64,000 bases of DNA, from positions 62,001 through 126,000 of the forward strand of contig WNNJ02001660.1 in NCBI GenBank assembly GCA_012934845.2, written 5' to 3'. Numbering within the stretch: the stretch's first letter is position 1; every line of letters starts with the position of its first letter. This stretch comes from Pomphorhynchus laevis. Lineage: Eukaryota; Acanthocephala; Palaeacanthocephala; Echinorhynchida; Pomphorhynchidae. The notes under the pieces were generated by a model. It saw only the letters and a list, made by a program, of their open reading frames with translations, was not told the origin of the DNA and made no database searches. A program made the position numbers and the translations under genes. Below, one piece after another: positions 36,001 to 43,731 of this stretch.

Positions 36001-39000
36001 TACAAATTATAGTTAGAAGTTATTTAATTTTTAAATTAAGCAATTAAAAATTCGTTACACTAGAATTAAAGAATGCTGGAATTATTATACTCGAATATTA
36101 CAAGTTTGATTCATCATTACCGTTGAAAACATTACATTCTTTAAACAAAACGTTTAAAGAATATTTTTTAAAGATGATCCTAGTATCTTAATATTATTGA
36201 AATAATTTAATAATTGATTTAATAATTGATTTAATAACTGATATAATAATTGATTTAATAATTGATTTAATAATTGATTTAATAATTGCAGGAATAAATT
36301 TTAGTGACGACGAAATTTTCATTTCTGTATACTTACTACATCAATATACTGAAATTGAGTTGAAGGAACTAAGTTTAACATATTATTTGAATTGAGTATT
36401 ATCAAAATTATTAATAAAACTCAATTATTTAAATGGAGCTGCAATAAGTTGGAAGAAATAAATTTTATATTACGATTTTAAATGCTATATTTCGATAGCC
36501 CTTGAAGCGGATAGTGGATAATATATAAATATAATAAATATATAATAAATATATAATAAATAATATTATATTATTACATATATTTATATATAATAAATAT
36601 AGCATGCATAATCACAAAACAACCGGGAAAGCCCTTAACAAATCTATTTTCTTCTGAATTCACATGTTATATTGAATTTATCTGGAGAATAATTCCTTTA
36701 GACGGAACACAATCCCAATACAATATGTGTTAAAGACTTTTTATTGACCCAGCTTCAAGTAAAGAGCTTAGAACAATTAAAATCAAAATCAAGGCAAGGT
36801 AAAGCTCTTGTCATTAATAAAACAATAATTAAGCCTTCATTAAAATTAATTAATTTAAATTAATTAATTTAATTAATTTTAATTAAATACTTAATGGATA
36901 TCTCAAAACAAGAGTGATACAAATTCGCGTGGATTTTTGTAAGTCATTTTAGCGAGACGTGGACAGACGACTCTATCAAAGGATCATGTGAATGATGCAC
37001 TAGCAAACCTCTAATGACATCATCATTGAGTGCTAAATCAGCACTACCGCTTCACCAAATACGATCATTAGCGCAAAAGCACTGGCAAATGCCAGAGCAA
37101 GGTATCTTGTGTATCGGCTAACTTATTTAATGAATATCTCAAATCGAGAGTGATACAATCCGCGTGAATTTTTGTTAGTCATTTTAGCCAGACGTGGAAG
37201 AACAACGAAAAACACTGCTAGATGCCGTTTCGTCATCATTATGACTCGTCTGTGCCAGTTCCCTCCCACTGCTGGATGCAGAGGATGACTAGCATACGGC
37301 TCTATCAAAGGATCATGTGAATGATGCACTAGAAAACCTCTAATGACATCATCATTGAGTGCTGAATCAGCACTACCGCTTCACCAAATACGATTATTAG
37401 TGCAAAAACACTGGCAAATGCCAGCACAACTTATCTAGTGTATCGGCTAACTTATTTAATGAATATCTCAAAACGAAAGTGATGTCAATCCGCGTGGATT
37501 TTTGTTAGTCATTTTAGCGAGACGTGGACAGACGGCTCTATCATAGGATCATTTGAATGATGCACTAGAAAACCTCTAATGACATCATCATTAAGTGCTG
37601 AATCAGCACTACCGCTTCACCAAATACGATCATTAGCGCAAAAGCACTGGCAAATGCCAGCGCAAGGTATCTTGTGTATCAGCTAACTTATTTAATGAAT
37701 ATCTCAAAACAAGAGTGATACCAATCCGCGTGAATTTTTATTAGTCATTTTAGCGAGACGTGGAAGTACAACGAAAAGCACTGCTAGATGCCGTTTCGTC
37801 ATCCCTATGACTCTTCAGTGCCAGTTCGCTCCCACTGCTGGATGCAAAGGATGATTAGCAGTGTTTTTCGTTTTTCTTCCGCGTCTCGCTAAAATTACTA
37901 ACAAATACTTAATTTAAATTAATTAGTATAAAATTAACATTCATATTTTTGAATATTAAAATCTAATATCTGTAATCTTGCCAGATATTTCATAAAAACG
38001 CATACTTAATGACAATGCTTTTTTACATAATTTGATACAAGGCTGTTGAATCTTAAAAATATTATCTTTAAATATCTTTAAAAATTGAAAGGAATCATTT
38101 TTTAATATTGTAAAAAAGGGATTCGCGACTTTTAATGTTGTCTATTTTTCGATGATAAATCATCAAATAAAGTGTCTATTAAACCATCAAATAAATTAAA
38201 ACTCTTTAATTATACCACTTTTATATTAAAAAAATGTTTGATCTCTATAGCAAAATTAACTTTACGTTGTTTAAAAAAGCATTCAGTGTTGTAAATTTTG
38301 ATTATGCGTGTATCCATTGCGAAGAGAAATAAAAGAAGTTATTTTTTACTTATTGCGAGGGCCATTTTGACACTTGAAAAGGACTGGCGCATTGGTCGAA
38401 AATTCGTGAAATAAAAAGCTAATGATATAATATGATATTAACAAAACATCTTTTGACTTAAACTCATAAAATATCAATTTAATTTAAAAACAATTATTAT
38501 TTATCAATACAAACGGAGTGTTAAAAGGCATAAGTTGTATAAATAATTAATCGAAATATGTCATCGTTAATTGAACTATTTCATATTTTGCATTACTTTT
38601 AATTTATTTAAATAGAGCATAAGTTTCATTCATTTCAAACCTAGTGACTTGTGCTTTAATTCATGCTTCATTCCTCTTTGTTGTATGCAATATATTTATC
38701 GAATGCTCACAGTGCCCATTATTTTTCGGCTCGGATAAATTGTTATTTGATTACAAAAATTAAACCCTCCAGCAAATATAAATATATGGATAAAATTGAA
38801 TTAATAGAAGTATTTAATATTTTAATAAATCAAAATTATTTAAAAGTATTTGGTCTATAGTAATTAGTAGTCGATATAAAGTATATAGATTGATGCACAA
38901 ATATGGATGCACATCTATATTTCTGTGTTTATGAATAAAATACTTGGAGTAATTAAAGCACACTTCAAAAAATATTGTAAGGTAATTGAAATTAATACTG

Positions 39001-42000
39001 GTATAAAACACTATTTCAGTATTAATTCTACAAAAGAATTTCTAGAACACACGAAAGGAATAAATTTTCAAAATATAAATACATACGATTTTAGTACGCT
39101 TTATACAAATCTAGATTTAGTAGATATTGAAGATGCGCTAGAAAAATTAATTAATCTTATATTATGTAAAAGATATACATATATATGGTATAATAAAAAT
39201 CCAAAAAAACATAGTTTCATATAGTGATTTTAAATGTACATTAAAACCACTTTCTGATTATATGAATAAAATATTTACAGTAATTAAAGCACACTTAAAA
39301 AATATTGTAGGATAATCAACATTAATACTGGCATAAACACCTCTTCGAGAACACAAAAGAAATAAATTTTCCAAATATAAATAAGTACGATTTTAGTACG
39401 CTTTATACAAATCTAAATTTAAAGATGCATTAAAAAATTAATTAATCTTACATTCGGAGAATATATACATATATATGCTATAATAACTATAACACCTTTC
39501 TAACAAAAATTAAACAATCAAGTAAATATAAATATATGGAAAAAATTGAATTAATATAATCCTTAAATATTTTAATAAATCAAAATTATTTAAAAGTAGA
39601 AACATCTATATTTAGACAAATAAAAAGTTCTTCCAATGGGTGGTAATAATAGCCCAATTATAACTGACTTATTTTTAAGCTTTATAGAATATAAATTTGT
39701 TCATAACTGTTTAAAAAATAAATCTAAATTATATAAAGATGTGAAATATGTTTCGATATATTGATGATATATGTATATTTAACTCTAATAATGGTTATCC
39801 AATATGCGAACAAATTTATCAAGGTAGCCTTATTCTTAATAGAACTAATATTAATGATAAAGAAGGTATATATCTAGATATGAACATTTAATTAAGATCA
39901 ATTAAAATGACATCTAATTGTTATTCCTATACATCGTATGTTATTTATTAGTCAATTAATAAAAATTGACTAATACATTACATATAATATATAATATTAC
40001 AAATTATATAATAAAATATAACAATATTATCATATAATATTGTATAATATTATATAACATACAAAACGTTTTATAGTCAATTTAAATAAAATATCACAAT
40101 TAAATAATAGAAAAGTCGATATTTTATAAGAAATAATAAAATTTAATTTATTAGCTTTTTGTCTGTTACTTGAAAATAACTTTTAAAATAAAAAATGCTT
40201 TGAGTTTATGTAACGTTATAGAATTTAAATGTTAAACACAGAAAATGATAGCTTGCTTTTTCATGCTACACAAGCGAAAAGTGTTCTTAAAAATAAATTT
40301 AAATATACAAGGTGTTTTTGTTAGAAGGTTATTATTAGAATTTTTACTTGTAAACATTTATCAGCTGAGTGAAGATACGCAAGAGCGAAAATATAAATTA
40401 AAAAACGCTTGTCATTTTTAATCAAAGACGGAGTGTAAAATGTCAATTAAACCTAGTTGGTCTATGCTAGTGATTGACCGGAATACATCCTTTGTTTAAA
40501 ATATTATTCTTTATGTATCGCTCATTTTTCATGAGTAGCACTCATTTCATCTTACTCGTAAGAAAATATTAATGATATTTAAAAATAATTATCATTTATC
40601 AATACAAACGGAGTGTGTAATTAATCGAAAGATATCATCGTTAATAGCAACATTTCATATGCTAAATATTTTGCATTACTTTTAATTTATTTAAAAAGAG
40701 TATGAGCTTCATTCAGTTTAAACCTAGTGACTTGTGCTTTAATCCATGCTTCATTCCCCTTTGTTGTATGCAATATATTTATCGAATGCTCATAGTGCCC
40801 ATTATTTTTCGGCTTGGATAAATTGTTATTTGATTACAAAAATTAAACACTCCAGCAAATATAAATATATGGATAAAATTGAATTAATAGAAGTATTAAA
40901 TATTTTAATAAATCAAAATTATTTAAAAGTATTTGATCTATAGTAATTAGTATATATCAAAGTAGTATAGTATAAAGTATATAGATTGATACACAAATAT
41001 AGATGCACATCTATATTTGTGTTTATATGAATAAAATACTTAAAGTAATTGGAATATTACTATTCCAATTATACCAATATTAGAATTAGAATATTAGTAA
41101 TACCAATATTAGTAATATAATATTAAAATATAATATTAAAATACCAATATTAGTAATATTGGAATTTTACTAATATATTGGAATCAAAGTTACATAAAAA
41201 TCCATTAAAACCTAGGTTCATATGTAGTGCTTTTGAATGTACATTAAAACAACTTTCTTTTTATATGAATAAAATACTTAAAGTAATTGAAGACCACTTC
41301 AAGAAATATTGTAGGGTACTCGAAATTAATATTGGTATAAAAGCTATTTCAGTATTAATTCTACAAAAGAATTTTTTGAGCACACTAAAGAAATAAATTT
41401 TCAAAATATAAATACATAAGATTTAAGTACGCATGATACAAATCCAGATTAAGCAGATATTAAAGAAGCGTTAGAAAAATTAATCTTATATTCGGAAAAA
41501 GATATACATATATATGCTATAATAACTATAACGTCTATCTAACAAAAATTAAGCTATCAAATAATATATATTTTGATATATTGATGATATATGGATAAAA
41601 TATATATATGGATTTGGTAATAACGGATCTTCGTTCCTGAGTGGATTCGAAAAATATACATTAGATTTACGATATAATCAAATTATTAAATTTATTAAAT
41701 CATTAAATCTAATTATTAAATTTTGATTTATTGATTTAAGATTATTTTTTATTTATATTTATTCATTTTTGTTTATATTTATTTATTTTAAATTTTATAA
41801 TTGTATTAAATACGTAGACTTAGTTAGCTGATTTGATTTATTAAAATTTTATTTAAATCAATAAATTTTGCTAGTCAAATCAATTTAATTTTGTTTAATT
41901 TAATTATATGTCGCTAAATATACGTTTTATTTACATAAATGAATACAATAAAATGAATCCTTTACGAAATGTATTAACACATGCGAATCTTTGTATCACA

Positions 42001-43731
42001 TTTTGCACAGGACATGTTTAAACCCTTAATACTGATTAATTTAATTTAATAATTAAATAAATAATTTATTATTTATTATTAAATATTTAATTATTAAATA
42101 ATTTAGTAATAATAAAATTTATTTTTTTAATGATTAAATTTATTTATTTAATAATTCTTGTGTAAACTTTTAAACAAAATTATTAGCTAATTAAATTATG
42201 CGTAGTTTTGTCAATAGTTTAATTTAATAATTCCAATTTAATTTCAATTTATAAATTAAATTCTAATTCTAATAAACAGTTACTTTCATGTGACACATTT
42301 GTTTCTAAAAACACTTACTCTCTATTGGAATTGTCGTATTCGTTGCGACGGTGAACTTTATGAAAACGCCTGTATTCACTTTCAGTCGGAAACGTGTCAT
42401 TTGAAATATTTAAATACTTGCGATTTCGAATGATTTGATTAGCAGGCTTAAATCCATGTACCGACTCGTAATTATCGAACCAAATCTTATTGATGTCTCT
42501 GTTAGTTTCTATGGATTTCTTGAGTTTTTCCTTCAGAATTCGTTTCGAATTCGCGGATGACGACGATTTAATACTATTTCTCTTCAATATCCTTCTGCTT
42601 AAGTAGATTTGTTCATTGTTAAAAGTTGATAACACGTATCTGTGCTTCTTGTTAAAGTATTCTTTGGGATTAAGCTTATATAAAACTTCCTCCTTTAAAT
42701 TATATTTTCCTTTAAATATTTTGTTTTCCTGTAAAGTTGGCTTCCGCTTTTTCTGCTCAGCTTTGGAATTCTTTATCATCTGACTTTGTAGCTCTCTTTC
42801 AACAACTTCACGTGGAACGAGAGTAAATACTGGAATGGATGAATTTACTCGGGTTCCTCCGATTTGCTGAAGGGACATTAATGAAGCATCGTCTTTTTGA
42901 ATATAGACAGGACCTTCAAACAGCTTAAGTATGGCGAAATCATAATGTTCTTCAGGAAAATCTTTGATTTCGTCGCCTTCTACCCTATGTTTTAGATATG
43001 AGGACATAGCGTCGAGAGAGTCGTTAAGTGTGTCATCACCGTAGAAGCCGTATTCATCTTCAAATTGAACCTTTTTGCAAAGTTTCTCATTGAAATTTGA
43101 AGTGCAAATTAGTTGATTGCTAAGTGCCTTGTGCTTTTCATTTATAGCCCTTAGTCTATCGTTTCGGGCAGCTATGTTACGATAATTTACATTAGTAAAT
43201 TTTTCAGCTTGAGCTACCTTTTTTGAGGTAGTTTTGTTAGGCTGGAACATATTCACTCCATCTCCTACGAAAGCAAGCTGCTGACTTAACAAATGATCCT
43301 TGAATATATTAGCTTGGTTACTAGATTTATGCTTTGGTAAGAATATTAATTCGTTTAAATCTATCATTGATCGTATTTTTGTATCTTCAGCTGACTCACG
43401 TACTTCGCTGCGTTGAGTAACTAGCTTCTTCGTAAGATCGAAACAATCCAGAATTTGGAATTGAACCTGCTGTCTCTTTCTCTCATCACGTGATTTGGCA
43501 AATGGGGATTCTTTTAAGTCTGGTAAATCTAAATAATCTCTTCTGATTTTAATTAAGCATAGTAATTCAGTAAAGCATTTAGCATCAGGATTGAACTTGC
43601 TCTCTTTTATAGATTTTACAAAACTTTCCTCAAACTTATTTGTGCAGAAATTGTTCTCGTATTTGTTTGTTAATGAGTGTAATAATTTATCTTCAAGATG
43701 ATTATAGTTTTGCTGATCTTGCTTGTTGCTC
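20669..43731 (-). CDS. Unrecognised six-exon protein gene, about 767 residues
   Basis: Six minus-strand exons chain in phase: 43731-42319, 34763-34673, 31191-31034, 27634-27538, 23714-23517 and 21016-20669 (stop). Every split codon closes: GA+T, AG+A, and phase 0 elsewhere. The apparent stop of the large exon lies inside a consensus donor (AGA|GTAAGTG), so it is read as a splice site. The product is charged, Lys/Glu/Asn-rich and has no signal peptide or membrane segment. Exon 5 is strongly helical and acidic (LVNKIVNEISREAVLELEDD), suggesting a coiled-coil or helix bundle. I recognise no known domain. Introns carry an RTE LINE, satellites and PLE fragments. The 5' end is not fixed: no ATG opens the large exon, so at least one more exon lies upstream. 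Confidence 0.6.
21017..23516 (-). other. Intron of the unknown minus-strand gene
   Basis: AT-rich, with TTAATAATATTAATT-type simple repeats near 22580 and 23370-23450. Apart from the LINE scrap at 21585-21860 nothing is recognisable. Confidence 0.5.
21585..21860 (-). mobile_element. LINE reverse-transcriptase fragment
   Basis: A 90-codon frame includes GGRNIKCFRCVEDTTLLAEC, which aligns by eye with the active-site region of RTE/L1-like reverse transcriptases (normally ...LRYADDTTLLAE...). The first catalytic Asp is replaced (VEDT for ADDT). It is a dead fragment in an intron. Confidence 0.55.
23517..23714 (-). CDS. Unknown gene, exon 5
   Basis: 66 codons between an ACCAAAG acceptor and a perfect CAG|GTGAGT donor, phase 0 on both sides. 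Highly charged and helical, including REAVLELEDDLIVEYNSVLT. Confidence 0.68.
23715..27537 (-). other. Intron of the unknown minus-strand gene
   Basis: 23.93-25.70 kb is a LINE fossil; 25.7-27.5 kb is AT-rich with nothing recognisable. Confidence 0.5.
23930..25700 (+). mobile_element. Decayed LINE, second copy of the 6.7-kb family
   Basis: Pieces in LINE order: an ORF1-like stretch at 24046-24276 (NRIIINSARSVGNIYRISF, like the RNA-binding part), a Cys/His-rich patch near 24470 (NCNQCHCWGH, knuckle-like), an endonuclease-to-RT region, and an RT trace at 24960-25270 with VPQDSP and YIGDTTAMFSVRKCKDVV followed by KSQVLFFN. The YxDDT box is altered to YIGDT. Many frame breaks; shares diverged blocks with 6.7-8.6 kb. 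Noticeably richer in GC than the intron around it. Confidence 0.65.
27538..27634 (-). CDS. Unknown gene, exon 4
   Basis: A 97-base exon, acceptor CTTTTTAG, donor GAG|GTAATT. Its leading A completes AGA with exon 3, and it ends in phase 0 for exon 5. Encodes PNLSKSSQVFDFILDDN and following residues. Confidence 0.62.
28308..29470. repeat. Tandem satellite, about 360-bp unit, 3.2 copies
   Basis: Units begin near 28308, 28668, 29027 and 29390 (partial). Each carries CCGGGAGCTAAxAAG, GATGTTGCCAAAAACCG, ATCACxCCTAGACGAGCTG, a short hairpin and GGATxCxTTTGxxGGATACxTTTTATAAT. Unit-to-unit identity is high. GC content is far above the flanks. The 60-80 aa ORFs starting ATGTGTAAAACTG or similar are a product of the repeat, not genes. 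The last unit ends in a snap-back. Confidence 0.9.
28440..28490 (-). ncRNA. Structured hairpin in the satellite (GAAAC...GUC)
   Basis: Minus strand: CCGAAACGA, a paired stem, a loop holding CTACTGATGAGTG, the returning stem and CTCGTCTAG. The same element occurs in each unit; in the third (29140-29210) the stem is ACGA-CTGATGGTAG against CTACCATCAG-C-TCGT with one bulge. A cousin with different stem sequence lies at 30215-30280. Function unknown; boundaries resemble hammerhead stem III with its GUC. Confidence 0.45.
29441..29485. repeat. Snap-back junction ending the satellite
   Basis: The fourth satellite unit runs to GATGTTGCCAAAAACCGGAG and then turns into the reverse complement of its own sequence (GGCAACATCTACGATTAT). 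Arms are about 17 bp with one wobble, loop 11 bases. Confidence 0.75.
29490..30115. repeat. Inverted/direct repeat family with GCC-GCAA-GGC-GAAAC hairpin
   Basis: GAAGAAGCCGCAAGGCGAAA occurs at 29557 on + and at 29926-29945 on -. The downstream block (TTGGTAGAGACCAATAATCAT ... TTTTGGTCATAxxGTGAT) is present at 29605-29690, again inverted at about 29860-29900, and again direct at 30010-30080. The motif reads like a hammerhead core with a GCAA-capped stem II (UGAAGA, AGCC-GCAA-GGC, GAAAC) whose first core base is U instead of C. Confidence 0.55.
30215..30280 (+). ncRNA. Isolated 15-bp hairpin with GAAAC/GUC borders
   Basis: ACGACCAGTGAGTAC (30224-30238) pairs with GTACTCATTGGTCGT (30265-30279), one G-U pair, and is followed by C, so the borders read GAA-A...U-C as in hammerhead stem III with a GUC site. 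The 26-base loop contains CTACTGATGAGTG, as in the satellite hairpin. The order GAAA, CUGAUGA, GUC is not that of a hammerhead. Confidence 0.5.
31034..31191 (-). CDS. Unknown gene, exon 3
   Basis: 158 bases from acceptor TTTCTAAG to donor TTAG|GTAATT. Phase 0 in, two bases out. Encodes IDYFDIDKISSLARFEIDLL and a basic, Ser-rich continuation (HIWKRRCYLSGRNSSNSS). The upstream part of the longer ORF lies before the acceptor and is not coding. Confidence 0.62.
31342..32510 (+). mobile_element. 5'-truncated RTE-type LINE with possible target duplication
   Basis: The RT-bearing 3' part of an RTE element. AATATTGT occurs just before it (31334-31341) and just after its 3' tail (32503-32510), a likely 8-bp target-site duplication. 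The tail is the short (AAGAATAAGAAGAAG) purine repeat usual for RTE. The 5' junction carries about 2.5 copies of a 20-bp unit (TAGAATACCACTATAGTAGA). GC content is much higher than the surroundings, so the insertion is fairly recent. Confidence 0.8.
31379..32488 (+). CDS. RTE LINE reverse transcriptase, C-terminal part
   Basis: An open frame of about 369 codons with no internal ATG needed; the truncated frame enters at TDAIHAARLLLEKHLEKNQ. RT motifs in order: HVVFLDLEKAFDRVPHELI (motif A Asp), HQGSAFSPALFN (motif B), TILYADDVWLAADN (catalytic YADD, intact), GLRLNLDKTEYL (motif D) and RRYLGTILSASG (motif E, apparently lacking a few residues before YLG). A thumb/tail with KMLRWISGITRYDHVRNMD and the RTE signature GRPKHRWLDGLHTDL follows. 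The family normally has ~1000 residues with an N-terminal AP endonuclease, absent here. Best matches from memory are nematode RTE elements. Confidence 0.88.
   Translation, partial: NPTDAIHAARLLLEKHLEKNQPLHVVFLDLEKAFDRVPHELIRYALRQHQVSEHLIRWVMLLYENTESRVLSAAGMSQPFQISVEVHQGSAFSPALFNTVLKAITRDIQKSIPYTILYADDVWLAADNKKDLEESTTVWNNRLAQYGLRLNLDKTEYLTTDQHESGTININGFDLRRYLGTILSASGDVTYEVNARISSAWTKWRATTGVLCDRRIKDHLKSKIYRSIIRPVVMYGTECLPITKAAERRFAVMETKMLRWISGITRYDHVRNMDILRRYGVAPIVNKMQGARLRWYGHVLWSENYSLAKTALKYEIIGKRSRGRPKHRWLDGLHTDLKAAGLHPDQAENRAKWRAKSHIADPASNRNKG
32870..33720 (-). mobile_element. Fossil of a retroelement polyprotein C-terminus
   Basis: Minus-strand frames read LTKLEFQDAVAVRYNWSL.. with CSCGDDF and a His-containing continuation (33371-33592), then YHENRKKTKYQEQIREIEH and LAVTGGFAPTATRLM (32873-33289). 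This is the order seen in the C-terminal region of several invertebrate non-LTR retroelement proteins (normally LRYGW.., CxCG, ..E.EHGSFTPLVFSATGG..). It is broken in a few places and lacks the RT part. It belongs to the same broad class as the fossil at 11.6-12.9 kb. Confidence 0.6.
34673..34763 (-). CDS. Unknown gene, exon 2 of those seen
   Basis: 91 bases, acceptor TGATTTAG, donor AAAAAG|GTAAGC. The leading T completes GAT with the GA left by the large exon; phase 0 out. Encodes LYHIAKEYGELPKVTERLYR and a basic end. Confidence 0.65.
35415..35862. repeat. AT-rich tandem repeat, about 155-bp unit, 3 copies
   Basis: Three copies of a block centred on GTTTTGATTTTAAAATGTAA, each followed by ATAGCAAATATTxATTTCATA and TATTCAATATTTATTATT. 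Almost identical copies, so the amplification is recent. Confidence 0.8.
36206..36290. repeat. 13-bp minisatellite
   Basis: About six units of TAATAATTGATTT with little variation. Confidence 0.85.
37205..37297 (-). ncRNA. Degenerate hammerhead ribozyme
   Basis: Same layout as the copy at 37.74-37.90 kb: triplet CTC, stem I TGC-(ATC)-CAG/CTG-GCA, core CAGACGA in place of CTGANGA, stem II GTCAT-AATG-ATGAC and GAAAC. The A for the invariant U should abolish activity. The proximal part of stem III (TGCTA/TAGCA) is present, but the distal arm is not continuous. Confidence 0.6.
37741..37901 (-). ncRNA. Hammerhead ribozyme at the tip of a long foldback
   Basis: On the minus strand: CTGAAGA (37818-37812), directly followed by stem II GTCAT-AGGG-ATGAC (37811-37798) and GAAAC (37797-37793). 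Upstream, stem I is GCA/TGC plus CTG/CAG with a 3-base ATC bulge and a 13-base loop; such a stem I bulge is typical of natural hammerheads, where it contacts loop II. The order (stem III, UH, stem I, core, stem II, GAAA, stem III) is that of type III. Stem III is a 46-bp inverted repeat (37741-37786 against 37856-37901, five mismatches) separated from the core by about 8 loosely paired bases. The cleavage triplet would be CUU, weaker than GUC. Confidence 0.72.
38495..38960. repeat. Segmental duplication, copy 1
   Basis: Matches 40590-41040 over its length, from AATACAAACGGAGTGT through CTAGTGACTTGTGCTTTAAT and TTTATCGAATGCTCA into a PLE fragment and its junction (AGTATTTGxTCTATAGTAA). The PLE pieces were therefore duplicated together with flanking DNA after insertion. 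Confidence 0.8.
38752..39895 (+). mobile_element. Rearranged Penelope-like element fragments
   Basis: Three RT pieces in altered order: 38752-38857 (corresponds to 48473-48570 of the full element), 38926-39200 (48190-48467) and 39200-39895 (48117-48862). Recognisable are FSINSTKEFLEHTKGINFQN and YDFSTLYTNLDLVD, and in the third piece the SSPIIxDLF and YIDDI blocks. The third piece is the most diverged. Tandem and permuted insertion is known for this class. Confidence 0.8.
39896..40085 (+). repeat. Pseudo-LTR remnant after the PLE fragment
   Basis: GACATCTAATTxTTATTCC and TGTTATTTATTAGTCAATTxA follow the RT fragment in the same order as in the full element's 3' pseudo-LTR. Confidence 0.6.
40590..41040. 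repeat. Segmental duplication, copy 2
   Basis: Partner of 38495-38960. Confidence 0.8.
40842..41890 (+). mobile_element. Penelope-like fragments plus pseudo-LTR end
   Basis: 40842-40945 repeats the RT piece of 38752-38857; 41175-41560 covers the PRFICSAFECTLKQLSFYMN region onwards in broken frames; 41600-41890 ends with ACGTAGACTTAGTTAGCTGA, the pseudo-LTR terminus. Between them (41050-41170) is a TATTAGTAATAC-type simple repeat. Confidence 0.7.
42319..43731 (-). CDS. Unknown gene, large exon
   Basis: An uninterrupted frame of about 470 codons, with a base composition and residue mix unlike the surrounding AT-rich DNA. The first ATG (43367) is internal: the frame continues upstream with coding character (YLDLPDLKESPFAKSRDERK) to an acceptor-like CAAAAG at 43732, which is uncertain. 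The exon ends at AGA|GTAAGTG. The product is polar and rich in Lys, Asn and Glu, with acidic DEYGFYGDDTLNDSLDAMSS, a hydrophobic patch (FAILKLFEGPVYI), then a basic region (KAEQKKRKP; LKRNSIKSSSS). No known domain recognised. Confidence 0.72.

Larger units (their letters stand above)
36888..37905. repeat. Tandem array alternating short and ribozyme-bearing units
   Basis: Four units start near 36888, 37120, 37450 and 37681. All share ATCTCAAAxCxAxAGTGAT, TTAGTCATTTTAGC, TCAAAGGATCATGTGAATGA, CCTCTAATGACATCATCATT and GGCAAATGCCAG. Units 2 and 4 carry an extra ~95-bp block with the hammerhead; units 1 and 3 lack it. The true period is thus a short-plus-long pair of about 560 bp. Confidence 0.85.
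34764..42318 (-). other. Repeat-packed intron of the unknown gene
   Basis: Contains the AT tandem repeats at 35.4-35.9 and 36.2 kb, the ribozyme-bearing tandem array (36.89-37.9 kb), a duplicated segment with PLE fragments (38.5-41.6 kb) and a pseudo-LTR end (41.6-41.9 kb). 37.9-38.5 and 41.9-42.3 kb are AT-rich without features. Confidence 0.55.

Noticed and set aside
42315-42321. TAA as the stop codon of the 350-codon minus ORF
   Set aside because: The TAA lies within a consensus donor (A|GTAAGTG), and the phase left over fits the next exon at 34.76 kb.
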